Translations under genes and position numbers: made by a program
Assembly (NCBI GenBank): GCA_036023115.1
Contig: JAYKKT010000061.1
Location: 15,750,501 to 15,814,500 of the forward strand
Direction of reading: 5' to 3'
DNA length: 64,000 nt
Source of the DNA: Brasenia schreberi
Taxonomy: Eukaryota > Streptophyta > Magnoliopsida > Nymphaeales > Cabombaceae
In this document: in pieces, positions 45,170-56,652 of the stretch
Position numbering within the stretch: position 1 is the first letter of the stretch
How the letters are laid out: each line of letters opens with the position of its first letter
The notes under the pieces: model-generated
Database searches by the model: none
Told to the model about the DNA's origin: nothing
The model's input: the letters and a program-made list of their open reading frames with translations, nothing else

Positions 45170-46640
45170 CTGTAAATGAGTTCTGAAAAAGAAATATAAG
45201 GTCGATGGTGCAATCGATAAGTTTAAAGCGAGGTTGGTTGCAAAGGGTTTTTCGCAAAAAGAGGGGATAAATTATGTTGAGACATATTCCCCAGTTACAA
45301 AATTTGGATCCATAAGAATAATCCTGGCAATATCTGCATACTATAATTTAGATTTACATCAGTTAGATGTAAAAACAACTTTTCTAAATGGAGATTTAGA
45401 AGAAATCATATATATGCAACAACTTGAAGGATTTGTGGTTGAAGGTCAAGAAGATAAAGTATATAGGTTGAAAAAATCCCTATATGGCCTGAAACAGTCA
45501 CCTCGTCAATGGTATTTGACTTTTCAAAATGCCATTGTAGAACTTGGGTTTGTGGCTAACAAACTTGATCACTATGTATATGTTTGGAACAGTGGGAGCC
45601 ACTTTGTCATCTTGTCAGTGTATATTGATGACATATTGTTGACTAGAAATGATAATGAGATGATTGTCAAAACCAAGTCATGGTTGAACTCCAAGTTCGA
45701 AATGAAGGATATGGGGGAAGCATCCTATATCCTGGGTATGAACTCCAAGTTCGAAATGAAGGATATGGGGGAAGCATCCTATATCCTGGGTATAAAGATC
45801 TCTCGAGATAGAGGATCTAGACTCTTATGCCTGAGTCAGGAGAGATATACTAACTATATCCTCAAGAAGTTCAAAATGAGTGAATGCAAGTCTGTAGATA
45901 CACTTGTTACAAAAAGGGTTAAATTGAGTGAGGCTGATTGTCCCGATGAAGAAGATGATAAGTCTACTATTCCTTATGCACAAGCTGTTGGCAACTTGAT
46001 GTATGCTATGTTGTGTACAAGGCCTAATATCAGTTTTGTTGTTGGTCTTTTCAGTAGATATCAAAGTAATCCTGGTTGGCAATATTGGGTAGTTGTGAAA
46101 AGGATTCTAAGATATCTGAAAGGAACAAAGGACTTGAAATTGTGTTTTTAAGCATATGAACTGAAAGTGGTTGGATACTCAGATACTAACTTTGCTGGGA
46201 GCAAAGATGACAACAAATCAACCTCAGGACAAATATTCTTATTTGGAGGTGATGTTGTTTCTTGGGCATGCAAGAAACAGGGTTGTGTAGCGTTGCATAC
46301 ATAGGAAGCTGAGTATGTTGCTTGCTGTATGGCTGCAATAAGTGTTGTCTCGATAAGCTGCTTCATACAAGATTTGAAGCTGGAGATAACAGACGAGCTA
46401 ATGGTTATCTATTGTGATAACAACACAGCAATTACTCTTATTAAGAGTGGAGCAGATTGCTCGAAAAACAAGCATATAATGGTAAAATAGCACTATGTTC
46501 ATGATATGGTTATGAGAAAGGAAATATCCATCTCATACATGTCAACGGAAGACATGTTGGCAGATCCCTTAACAAAAGGCATAACAGAAGAACTTTTCTC
46601 AAAACATGTTAGAAACATGGGTTTGAGTTATGTTTGATTG
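45170..46640 (+). pseudogene. Copia C reverse transcriptase and RNase H
   Basis: The long open stretch 45234-46151 (305 codons) holds YSPVTKFGSIRIILA, DVKTTFLNGDLEE, YRLKKSLYGLKQSPRQWY and catalytic YIDDILL. A 54-bp tandem duplication adds 18 residues just after it. RNase H follows past a TAA: GYSDTNFAGSKDD, EAEYVACC and CDNNTAI, ending ADPLTKGI and HVRNMGLSYV at 46637. Two further stops lie in RNase H and others upstream near 45073-45180. Inactive, but recent-looking. Confidence 0.87.
45685..45792 (+). repeat. In-frame 54-bp tandem duplication in RT
   Basis: 45685-45738 and 45739-45792 are essentially identical and encode NSKFEMKDMGEASYILG twice. Normal copia RT has this block once. Confidence 0.95.
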
Positions 46641-46740
46641 TTGTATAGGTAAATAACCATACAACGGATATACATTGTTGTATAGGTAAATAACCATACA
46701 ACGGATGATTTGTTGTGTAGGAAAATAACCACACAAAAGG
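46638..46740 (+). repeat. About 36-bp tandem repeat, three units
   Basis: ttgttgtataggtaaataac recurs at 46638 and 46675, and as a variant at 46710. It lies between the pol stop and the 3' LTR. Confidence 0.88.
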
Positions 46741-46835
46741 TTCTCATTTAAATAGTAATCAGGAATCGACATAACAAGGGAAAACCCCTGAAAAGTGGGA
46801 GGAAAACCAGTATGTCGATACACTTGGCTCGAATA

Positions 46836-46849
46836 GCCAAGTGAGAGAT
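46836..46849 (+). other. Copia C polypurine tract
   Basis: gccaagtgagaga directly before the LTR start tgttacag, like the ccaagtgggaga tract of many plant copia elements. Confidence 0.65.
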
Positions 46850-47238
46850 GTTACAGTAAGTGGCCATTTTCGGCTCAGGTAATAGTTGGATTGGCCATCC
46901 AGTCCATTACCTGAGGATAGGGCCAGATCTGGTAACGGATGACCGTTATCGAAAAATTCGGTAATGGTCATCCATTATAGCTCCCAGACGAGGGAAGCCA
47001 CAGGCAGATAAACACGACGAAGGGGGAGCGCCTACCTATAAAAGGCAGGCATATATAGAACACAAAAGACAGTGAAAACAATATATAGAAAAGAATCTTC
47101 GTCTGTGCTAGCCCCTGTGTGGGAACCTCGTGTCCATCACTCGCATCCCATTCCACTACATCTTCAGAGGGCTGCTCACCACCAGACAGGCCATCACTCG
47201 AATATGGCCGGACAAAGGAAAGTACGCGTTTTCTGTCA
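46850..47238 (+). repeat. Copia C 3' LTR
   Basis: Begins tgttacagtaagtggcc and ends ttttctgtca. It is 389 bp against 359 for the 5' LTR, with an extra block around 46945-46965. Confidence 0.87.
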
Positions 47239-47805
47239 TTTATTACTTATTTCGTTAGTTGCAACCACAATAGATCCCTAAAGACTATTAAACAAGGAGA
47301 TTATTTTGAGGGTTTAAACTATCGAAACAATTCCATTATCGTCAAAGAGTTTTTTTAGTATGGTTGGTTTCAACCACAAAAATAATAGATAGATGGTTTC
47401 AAAGGTTGCAATGATTGACATAAGCTGTGAAGCACGGAAACCGCCCTTAGAGGACATTTCCCTTTTCATACGTATTGAAAATGGGAAACTTTCAGGAAAT
47501 GCCACGAAAACGATTCTCCAGAGTTTCCCGTTTTTGGGAAACTTCTCCTTGGAGTTTTTTTTGTTTTGGAAACATTTTCTTTTTAAACTGAAAAGAAGAT
47601 ATATCCAACCTTCAAATTCTCTCTTTCTTTCGATCCAAAACCCTACCGCTTGCTTTTGTTACAGTCCTTTCGGAGACAATTCCCTCTCTCTTTCTCTTTC
47701 TCGTCTTCAGGCCAAAACCTCACTGCCACTGCGAGAGTGGTGCAATTACTAGATGATGATGTTGATTAAAAGTAGTGTGTGAAGTGCTTTTATTTTTTAT
47801 TTGTT

Positions 47806-47917
<112 letters not shown>

Positions 47918-48246
47918 TCCCGTTTCCTATGTTTGAAGATTTATTGTTCCCATTCCGTGTTTCTGTTTTCGTTACCGTTTCCCTGCAACACAGGACATAA
48001 GTGCATAACTAATTTCGTCACTTGGGGCTTGAAGGTCTTCTTTTCTTTATTTCTTTTTGGTACAAAAGGGATGTCGAAGCCAAATGCAAGGAAGACAATC
48101 TCTACCAGTTCCATGGGTACCCAAGCTGTCTCCCCCTAGAAGGTTCTCAAGGGGGGAAAATACTGCCCCGCTGTGGGGCAAGGTGAAGGACAGGACTTGC
48201 AAGTGGGGTGCGGTAGGGTATAAGTTAAACCCATCCCTCCCCACTT

Positions 48247-48248
<2 letters not shown>

Positions 48249-48340
<92 letters not shown>
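48249..48340. repeat. Compound (AT)n(AG)n microsatellite
   Basis: AT run 48249-48317 followed by an AG run to 48340. Confidence 0.96.
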
Positions 48341-48429
48341 TTGGTAAACACCCTTCCATCATATTGCTTGATTATCACCATTGTTCATGCGATTATAATA
48401 ATACGATGTGGTAAAGATCGTGTAGTATA

Positions 48430-48473
48430 GTCTGGCATGAGAGAGTATCTTGCAACTCCTACTTTTCCTCTCT

Positions 48474-48516
<43 letters not shown>

Positions 48517-49330
48517 GTACGATGCAAACTGGATGGAAACTCTACACGACTATCGATTTCAATCATCTCAAAGGATGAATCCAATGACTACTAATCGAGA
48601 TATATAAACTCTTATTTCACAAATTTTTCTCCTTTCTTGCATCTCTCTTTCTTCCTCTCATACTCCTCTCCTGCCATAAGCCCCTCTCTCTCCCCTAGTT
48701 TTCTCCCTCTCTTTCCCTCTCTTATGATAGACCCCTCTCTCTCTCTCTCCCGTTTTTCCTTTCTTTTCATCCCCTTCATTCAATTCTTCATGCAAGCTAG
48801 AAAAAAATTCCAAAGATATTCATGTAAAAGCCCGGCTAGCATATTCATATGGTATCACCATATGACCTTGGCACAGAAACTACTAAAACAACACGATAGT
48901 AGACCCCTTCATATTCTCTCTAGGGGAAATCATAATACGATAAAAATAAACATTATAAAGTTTCTTGAAGGCATGAGAAATATTAAGATATTTTTGAAAA
49001 ATATAAACAAGATATAAGTCTTCAATCATCTCAACGGGCAATCTCGACTGCCATTTAGATGCAAAAATTCATTCAAATCCATTTAATAGGGCATATTTGT
49101 TTTTTCCTCTGACTTACAAAATTTTAAGATTAAGATTTAAATCTCAAGATTTAGCTCCTCAAGTTAAATAGTTTCAACTATGGTTTTTCAGCCCTTCATA
49201 GGATGCTCAACTCTTGAATCTTGAGATTTCAACCCATAATATCAAACCAATGATTCGAGGGTCAAAATTCAAAATTATTAATGTGATGGCTCATGGCACC
49301 AAAGACACTTAATGTACCTATAATGTTGTA
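48430..49330. repeat. MULE left inverted arm
   Basis: Clear inverted match to 52330-52954 from about 48995 to 49330, and weaker outside. A CT-rich insert of about 400 bp (48600-49000) has no counterpart on the right. Confidence 0.75.
48477..48510. repeat. (TA)n microsatellite
   Basis: TA run inside the left arm of the Mutator-like element. Confidence 0.93.
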
Positions 49331-51370
49331 GGATGAAAATTTGAACATTTTAAAGTTGTCTAGTTAATGCAATAAATATTCTTTTGCAACTTGAAAGAAA
49401 TGCATTAGGCTAGGTTGTTACCTACTATTAGTAGGTTCCTGCAAGTTGTATCAAATCAATATGCAAGAATTCGTCCTTCATATGTAGGTCTGGAAGAGAT
49501 CAAGAAAACTATTAACTCCATAAATTTTGTTCTCTATCCCTTAATTTTACTTTTGAACGTTCACACTCACAAAGCTACATATACTTATTTAAAAATATAT
49601 AGATGCAAGAAACTAATAGTCATCCAACAATATATTTCTTTATATGGAAAGAGATAATTGGTAGAAACCTTTCCAAATTTTCTACTCTAATATAATGCAT
49701 CATGCAACATTATTTCCTATAGTAGGATAATTAGTAGTGATTTTACAAGAATTTACACTAAAAGAGTGAAAGACAATTCATTTTCAGTTGATCACACAGA
49801 GGTTCCTTTTATCCTTATAAATTCTCCTTAAACCAAGATAATTAATTGTTGACATATTAAACATAGCAAATCTTGTTCCTTTCACAACTTACAATAAGGG
49901 ATCTAAGCCTCACAAAGGGTTTTACAAATTTCCAAGAGATAAGATGTTGAATGCAAACCCTGGTTAAGCATGAGGCACTGCTTGCTTTACATTACATTGA
50001 AGAAGCTTAAACTTATGACATGGATATCCTTTTAAACATAGAATGGATGAGTAAGGCTACTAATGTTACCCTTTAAGCATAGAACGAATGAGCTTTTAGA
50101 TGTTCATCTGATATTAGTGAAGGTTGCAAAAGATATCCAAGGTCTATATCTTCTTGCAAATTTTTCAAGTGTATAGCGTGAAGAATTGAACAAAGATTGG
50201 CATCATGAGCGAGTATTCAAAGTAAAAGAGGTAAAATGCTATTAGATCTCAAGTAGAACTTGACTTGGCCAGTGCCAAGGTTTATAACAGAAACATCATA
50301 ATTCATAATACAAAGCTCAAATATGAAGCATAGGACGAGTGACCCCTAGAGGTTGTGGAACCTATGACGAATCATAGCATCTCATAGTTTCTTTAAATCC
50401 ATTATCTTCTCAATGCACTCATGAGTGTCCCAACCTTCCAGTGCATGCATGATTCCACTTAAGGGCCATGCACTTATTTCCTTACTTGGCAACCAATACA
50501 TCATTAAGAAAAACATGAGATATGGAGCTATGGATGGAGTTGTATGCTCTCTCACATACACAACAAAAATCAACCATCTCAAGTTTCAAACATATGCATT
50601 AGAAACATCAAATGATTTCATACAATGAATAAAAGTTGATTTGACAAAAAAACCATAAAGAACAATTTAGTAACATAATGGGAGATATTATTCAAAGGTT
50701 AAAGATCATTTCAACACCAGCCAACAAAAGCACAATCATCCCAAATTTCATCATACAAAACATACAATCTACTAATTCAATGATTTCCTCTTTGCGTAAT
50801 GAAAAAGAAAGATATCCATAACGAGGAAAACTGATATATTTAAAAGACAATTCTAGTATCATCCAAAATCAATCCAATTGTTACTTTCAATACGACTTTT
50901 CAACTCATGAGATCTATTATGTCCTTATTATGCACAAATCAACCACACTAAGGTGCACCCATATGCTCCACGATTCTCCAAGGGAATACAATTTGTTAAA
51001 CATATTTTAGTAGCCTTGAATATTGGGATTTAGCTTAATCATCAGACTTTGTTTAATGATATGATTCTCTTTGCTTCACTAAGCAACTGTTAGTACAATC
51101 TTCTACATCTCTATGATTTACCTACAATACAAAATAAAATAAAAATTATTAACCACTAAGCTAATAAAAAGAATGTAAACTTACACAACAAGAGAATAGG
51201 AAATCATAGAAACCAAAAAAGTAACATGGGGCTACACTTATTGTTACTCGAACTCCCATTGATTCATTTTTTGGGTGGTCAATCATCTTTTAAACTACCT
51301 ATTAAGTGAAGAGATAGATGTATAAGAAAATCAAACATAAAGATATTATAGAGAACAAGAATTATATATA
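49331..51370. other. MULE interior, left part, no recognised coding
   Basis: About 2 kb of AT-rich DNA without a family I recognise. Short open frames at 50382-50628 overlap on both strands and show no motif. Confidence 0.45.
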
Positions 51371-52350
51371 CTTGATGTTTTTTTGCAATTTCTTCTATCA
51401 TGACCAACAACATTACATGCATAACACCTTCTAATTAGTTTATGAGGGATCATATTTTCTTAGTCATTTTTATATAAAGAACTAGCAATAGCAAGTAAGA
51501 AGAAATAAGTTTAATAATAAAGGGAGAAAATAGTTAACTACATGTCTTAGAACTTGCATCTTTTTCAAGACAAAAGGGCACGTTCATGAATCATGACCTG
51601 ACCGGTGTCATGTTCTGCAAATCCTAATTGATTTACTTGCATTAATAGCTGATTCAATTCTTTACCATAACCCTCAGCACAAACTAGTTGCCAATCACAT
51701 AAAATAATTTCATTATTCGTATCATTGTCCATAGATTGTATCATTGTCAATGCTCCGTTGCTTGTAGGATTAGCTCCAAAATTATCATTGTGAACTTCAT
51801 TGCCGTTAACAATATTTGGGTTGATCTTATTAGATTGATCTTTTTTCTTACCTAATTCTTCATTCTTATTCTATAATTGGATGCTTAAATTATCGAGGGC
51901 ATCCACTACTTCATGGTAAGTCTTCTCATATCTTAAAGCTTCATTGAAGCACTTATTGAACTTTAACGAAAAGGCATATTTCGTATAAAGAATAAAACTC
52001 TCTTGTAATGCTGCTTGCACATTTGTAAAAGAATTGGTCAACCCTACTTTTGCTTCTTTGGTCCATCTTTTAAGAATATAACACTCCGACAATCAATGAA
52101 CCCTTTCAATCTTGAAGACTTCTAACATGTGACAATATAAAATCCTTGAAAATGACTATAAAAAAAGGACAATTGGATACTTCTTGCTCATTGTCTATAT
52201 ATGTAAGGTTATATTTCTTTTCTTTACTAGATTATAAATATTGAATCACTTTATATCTTTTGATGTCATCATCACTAGGTTCAAATATAAGATGACAACC
52301 CATAAGCCTTTTGAATTCATCTTCATTATAGAGCATTCTAGGTACATGAA
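51371..52350 (-). pseudogene. FAR1/FHY3-type MULE transposase, C-terminal part
   Basis: Minus-strand order: MLYNEDEFKRLMGCHLIFE (from about 52335); a broken SWIM-finger region with YCHMLEVFKIERVH; then SECYILKRWTKEAKVG (52092), the hallmark after the SWIM finger of FAR1-type proteins; a helical segment RYEKTYHEVVDALDNLS; a linker (51750-51565); and finally a CCHC knuckle CYACNVVGHDRRNC at about 51422-51380. The WRKY-like FAR1 DNA-binding domain and the DDE catalytic core are absent. The start abuts the right arm, so the gene was truncated by internal rearrangement. Confidence 0.7.
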
Positions 52351-52863
52351 TTGTCTTTGGTGTCATGAGCCATCGCATCAATAATTTTGAATTTTAACCC
52401 TCAAATCATAGGTCTGATATTATTGGTTGGAATTTCAAGATTCAAGAGCTGAGCATCCTGGGAAGAGCTAAAAAATCACGGTTGAAACTATTTGAAAGTT
52501 GCAACTTAAGGAGCTAAATTCTTGAGATTTAAATCTTCTAATCTTGAAATTTCGTAAGTCAAAAGGCAAAACAAATGTTTCCCATTAAATGGATTTGAAT
52601 GAATTTTTGTACCTCAAAGGCAGTCGAGATTACTTGTTGAGATGATTGAAGGCTTATATCATGTTTATACTTTTTGAGATGGCTGAAATCAACCGTCCTG
52701 TGGAGGCGTCAATGAGTTTGCATCATCCACATTTTCTCTCCATATATGTATGTATATATATCTAAAATGAATAATGAGGTCTTTCGAAAATAAATACTCG
52801 GAGACTATAGCCATCCTATCACCCTTTAGAGATGAATGATTGGTAGTCCTTCGGGATCATATA

Positions 52864-52940
<77 letters not shown>

Positions 52941-52954
52941 CTCTCATACTAGAC
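52330..52954. repeat. MULE right inverted arm
   Basis: Inverted counterpart of the left arm. It contains a (CT)(AT)(GA) microsatellite at 52864-52939 that is itself palindromic. Confidence 0.75.
52864..52939. repeat. (CT)n(AT)n(GA)n palindromic microsatellite
   Basis: A CT run, an AT run and a GA run in direct succession. The CT and GA runs are complementary. Confidence 0.95.
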
Positions 52955-53149
52955 ATTACTTGTAGTCAATTGAAAGATGATCAAATCACCCATCCCGAGT
53001 AACATACACATTAAATGACTTCAAACCTCGTATTCAAGTCGATCATCTAGTAGAATTTTATATGAAAATGTCTAGCATCTCCAATTCACAGGCCAGGATC
53101 AGAACCAGCTAATCTCAAAGGAAGACACTCAGGTCAATGGCATAAACAT

Positions 53150-53590
53150 AAGGAACCTACATCCAAATCAGGGTCATCTTTGGAAAAAGTCACTGGCCTC
53201 TCTATTGAGGATAGCTTTAATAAGATCCTACACGATTTCAAACCCTTATATTCTGGTGCATCTTCTCCACTGGATCTTAACGCACACGGGAAAAAGATGA
53301 AGCAATCTGATGTAGAGAACATAGGGGAACATACTACTAGCAAAAAGAGTTTGTTTGGGTAAGGCAAAAAGAAGAAGGAACCATCAGACCTTCCGCAAGT
53401 CCATGAGGACAATTCACTGCACGCTGGCTCTAAACGTGGTAGAATAAAGAACACGGAAGGAAATGGTCCAACCCTTACTCATAGAGAAGCACTCCGAGAT
53501 AATCAAAAGGGTGAATGAGATGTGATGGAAGATGTATAGAGGGATGAAGCACCCAGCATATAGGTAGGATCTATGAGCTAAGTGTACGAA
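53150..53590 (+). pseudogene. Possible L1 ORF1 C-terminal remnant
   Basis: An open stretch (ILHDFKPLYSGASSPLDLN), then lysine-rich GKKKKEPSDLPQV and an acidic end, lying just before ORF2. Position and composition suggest ORF1, but no zinc knuckle or RNA-binding motif is visible. Confidence 0.35.
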
Positions 53591-53607
53591 TTTTCTACAC
53601 CTTTACC

Positions 53608-54200
53608 ATGAAAGCTCTAGCTATTCAATACTCGTGGGCTAGGCTATTCTTGGGCAAGAGAAGAGCTTAAGCATCCAATTCGTGTTGAGAAGGTGGATTT
53701 CGCCTCTCTTTTCGAGTGCAAGTTCACAGAAGAGGTGGCTAAGAATATGATAACGTAGTAGTTAACAATGCCAATGCGCAGGAAATTTTCTACTCCGCCC
53801 ATCAGCTTAGATTATCTGCTTGGGGAATAAGGATGTTTAGGTGAGTGGTGAAGTGAATAGCTCACATCAGCAAATGATCATAGAAGTCCTTACAGACAGG
53901 GTCCGACTTTCTATCAAGGGTTTATGGATCCAACAATTATGTGAGATATCGGCTATCGTGGGAGAGTCTGCAACAGATCCAGAGCCCCCTTCCTGGGCTT
54001 CTCATAAGTGATTGCAGTGTGGTTCGTTTCAACACGGAGCGTTTTGGAGGTAGATTTCAGCAACTACCTTGAGATGAGTTTAATAACTGAGAATTGCATT
54101 CTCACTGAGATTGCGACATGTAACAGCCACTCCTCGTGGTCTAACAAGCAAAATGGGAAGAATTACCTGGCTAGCAAGATCGATTGAAGTCCGTTTGACT
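53608..54200 (+). pseudogene. L1 ORF2 endonuclease domain, broken
   Basis: The start FNTRGLGYSWAREELKHP is the L1 endonuclease N terminus. Later parts read LSWESLQQIQSPLPGLL, VVRFNTERFGG and WSNKQNGKNYLASKID, all standard L1 blocks. GDFN at the active site has become SDCS. Several frame changes are present, and a middle piece is poorly matched. Confidence 0.75.
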
Positions 54201-54339
54201 TAGCATGTCTCACCCAGTTTTTCTGTTCATAGATTAATTTTAACAAGTGTACGAAGCCAACCAGGTCGTCTTCAAGTTCCAAGAATACTACAATTACTGG
54301 TGGGAATTCCCATAGTGCAAACATATCACTCATCAAGAG

Positions 54340-54937
54340 TGGTAGCGGGGTGTGCTATGTGTCAGTCAACTCAAAATTAAAGGCCATCAAACAATAACTG
54401 AAAAAGTGGAATGTCGACAGAGCTCTAAATTGTTTAGAATAGGATTGACAGAAGCATGATGAATCTGAAAGTCCTTGATGATGAATTGCGAGGTCAGCTG
54501 AAATGTGCAGGGTTAGAGATATCCTTGTGGAATCAGAAAAGTTGAAGTAAATGGCCTCGTGGAGGGGACAAAAGCAGTTCATACTTCGAGGCCTGATTCT
54601 GACATAATCTGGTTAGTAATAGTATTCAACTTCTTATTGGAGATGACGGATCGACGTGCACAAATTGAGAAGAAACATTGGCGAAAGCTACTAATTTTTT
54701 CTCTTCCCTTTTCCAAGAGGTCAATCGCCATTTTGGGGCTATAGACAACCCACAAGTTTCCAGCATAGATGCCGGAAAATGGTTGAAAACGGTAGAGGAG
54801 GCGGCCATCAAATTCCGCGGCTTTCAATAAATATTAACATGTTCACGAGGAAAAAACAGCATTGCCCGCCATTTCTACGAAAATCTTTGTGACCATCTAC
54901 GTGATCTTATCAAAGCCCATGTAAGAGATCACCTTTG
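54340..54937 (+). pseudogene. L1 ORF2 linker between endonuclease and RT
   Basis: SVNSKLKAIKQ and LKKWNVDRALN, then GQLKCAGLEISLWNQKS, GDDGSTCTN and ATNFFSSLFQEVNRHFG are the L1 linker blocks in order. It ends with FYENLCDHLRDLIKA just before the RTE insertion. Confidence 0.75.
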
Positions 54938-55329
54938 TATTGCCGGTCCAAGCTCGAATAAAGGAGGAGGGTTGTGTTAGGCTTCCGATAGCGAGCGTAA
55001 AACTTTGTCACATTTTTGTACCATGAATTACACAAATTATAAGCATTGCTTTGGGACGTCCCCGCTTAGCGACACGTTGTAGAGCTCGAATGCAGTGATA
55101 AGTAAGCAAGGGCCACTACATTTTTGTCTAGATATAATGAATCAATTGCAAAGAGGGTTCCCATATCATGGATGGGTGTGGATAAAGAAGTTAGTCCCAC
55201 TATATTGCCGCTCGAATGTAGTTAATAATTTACAGAGAAGATCTCCACATTTTCAATATGGACGAATGCGGGGGGAGGGATAAGGAAGTTAGTCCTAGAT
55301 GTTATTGTAATACCGAAACATTATCCAGT

Positions 55330-56400
55330 AAGCTAATGGAGGTGGTAGATATTACGATTCAGAAAAAGATTTAAATTTGATGTTTACAAGAGACAAAGTG
55401 GGTTGGAAAAAAAGCAAAGGAGATAGAGGATACAAGTTTTAAATTATGGTACTCAGGTAAGGAAAATGCTCGAAATAGAGTTGGTATTATCATAAATAAA
55501 GATTTAAGAATAGTGTAGTAGACATACAACGATATGGTGACCGAATAATGACATTGAAATTAGTGTTACGAGCAGAGGTTTTGAATATAGTTTTTGCTTA
55601 CGCACTCCAAGTAAGCCTAAAAGGTAGTATAAAGACAATTTTTTGAGAAAAGTTAGATAAGGTAATTCAAAGGATTCCACAAAGGGAGATGATTTGTTTA
55701 GGAGGAGACTTAAATGGGAAAGTTGGAAAAGAGGCATTAGGATATCAAGGTATTCATGAAAACTTCGGTTTGGGGATATAAATGAGGAAGATAGGGAGAT
55801 TTTAAATTTTGCTATGGCATTTGATATCTTTATAGTCAATACAATCTTCAAAAAATGAGATGAACATTTAATTACTTATAAGAGTGGCTTATCACAAATA
55901 CAAATTCATTACTTTATTTATAAAAAAAAGATAGAGCATGTTGTAAAGATTGCAAGGTAATTACAGGAGAAAGTTTAACTACCCAACATTGACTTTTAGT
56001 TATAAATTTCCAAATAAAAAAATGGACAAAGAAGAAAATAGTGCATCAAGCTATTCAGACTAAATGGTGAAACCTCAAAAGTGAGAAATAAGATATATTT
56101 AAAGAGATGCTTGGAATTATGTTGGTACACCTTGTGATATGTGGAACAATATGGCTATACATATTAGGAAAGTGGCGACATAAGTGAACCTAAGGGAGGT
56201 GTACTACAGACACAAAAAGAAGCTTCGTGATGGAGTGAAGTAGTGCAACATAAAATCAAGGTAAAGAGGGCATGTTACAAATTACATTATGCTAAGAAAA
56301 TTAGCGAAACTTTAGAAGCTTATAAAAAAGCAAAGAAGGAAGCGAAAAAGGCCGTTAGTGAAGCAAAAGCTAAGATTTGGGAGGACTTATTTAAAAAATA
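55330..56400 (+). pseudogene. RTE copy 4 endonuclease region, broken
   Basis: Matches the minus-strand endonuclease of copies 1 and 5: the plus strand reads FKLWYSGKEN, GGDLNGKVGKEALGYQGIHE and FAMAFDIFIVNTIFKK in changing frames, with several stops. It is followed by the HYAKKISETLEAYKKAKKE linker. Confidence 0.75.
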
Positions 56401-56647
56401 AATTACATTCAAAATTATGCGAATTATCGAGGTATCAAGTTAATGAGTCATACTATGAAATTATGGGAAAGAATTATCGAACGTAGGTTAAACTAGTATC
56501 AAGTACAATAGAGAACCAATTTGGATTTATGCCAGGCAGATCTACTGTTGAAGCGATTTACCTTTTGAGACGTCTTATGAAACATTTTAGAGCATAAAAG
56601 AAAGACCTTCACATGATATTTATTGATCTGAAAAAAACTTATGATAA

Positions 56648-56652
56648 GGTAT
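56648..56652. repeat. Solo LTR target duplication, left
   Basis: ggtat, repeated at 59794-59798. Confidence 0.9.

Larger units (their letters stand above)
27701..47238 (+). mobile_element. Ty1/copia element C, carrying a nested Ty3 element
   Basis: LTRs at 27701-28059 and 46850-47238, an initiator-Met PBS, leader, then gag-protease-integrase-RT-RNase H at 43107-46640. The leader is interrupted by a 14.2-kb Ty3 element (28825-43057). Gene order (integrase before RT) is that of copia. Flanks ttgat and tttat form an imperfect 5-bp target duplication. Without the Ty3 insertion the element would be about 5.3 kb. Coding regions have many stops and a gag-protease deletion. Confidence 0.88.
48430..52954 (-). 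mobile_element. Mutator-like element with long inverted arms and FAR1-type remnant
   Basis: The left arm (about 48430-49330) and right arm (about 52330-52954) are inverted copies: for example ttcattcaaatccatttaat at about 49068 pairs with its reverse complement at about 52582. The ends gtctggcatgagag and, reversed, gtctagtatgagag match 12 of 14. Between them, the minus strand carries the C-terminal part of a FAR1/FHY3-type transposase. No exact 9-bp target duplication could be fixed. N-terminal and catalytic domains are missing, so it is non-autonomous. Confidence 0.72.
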
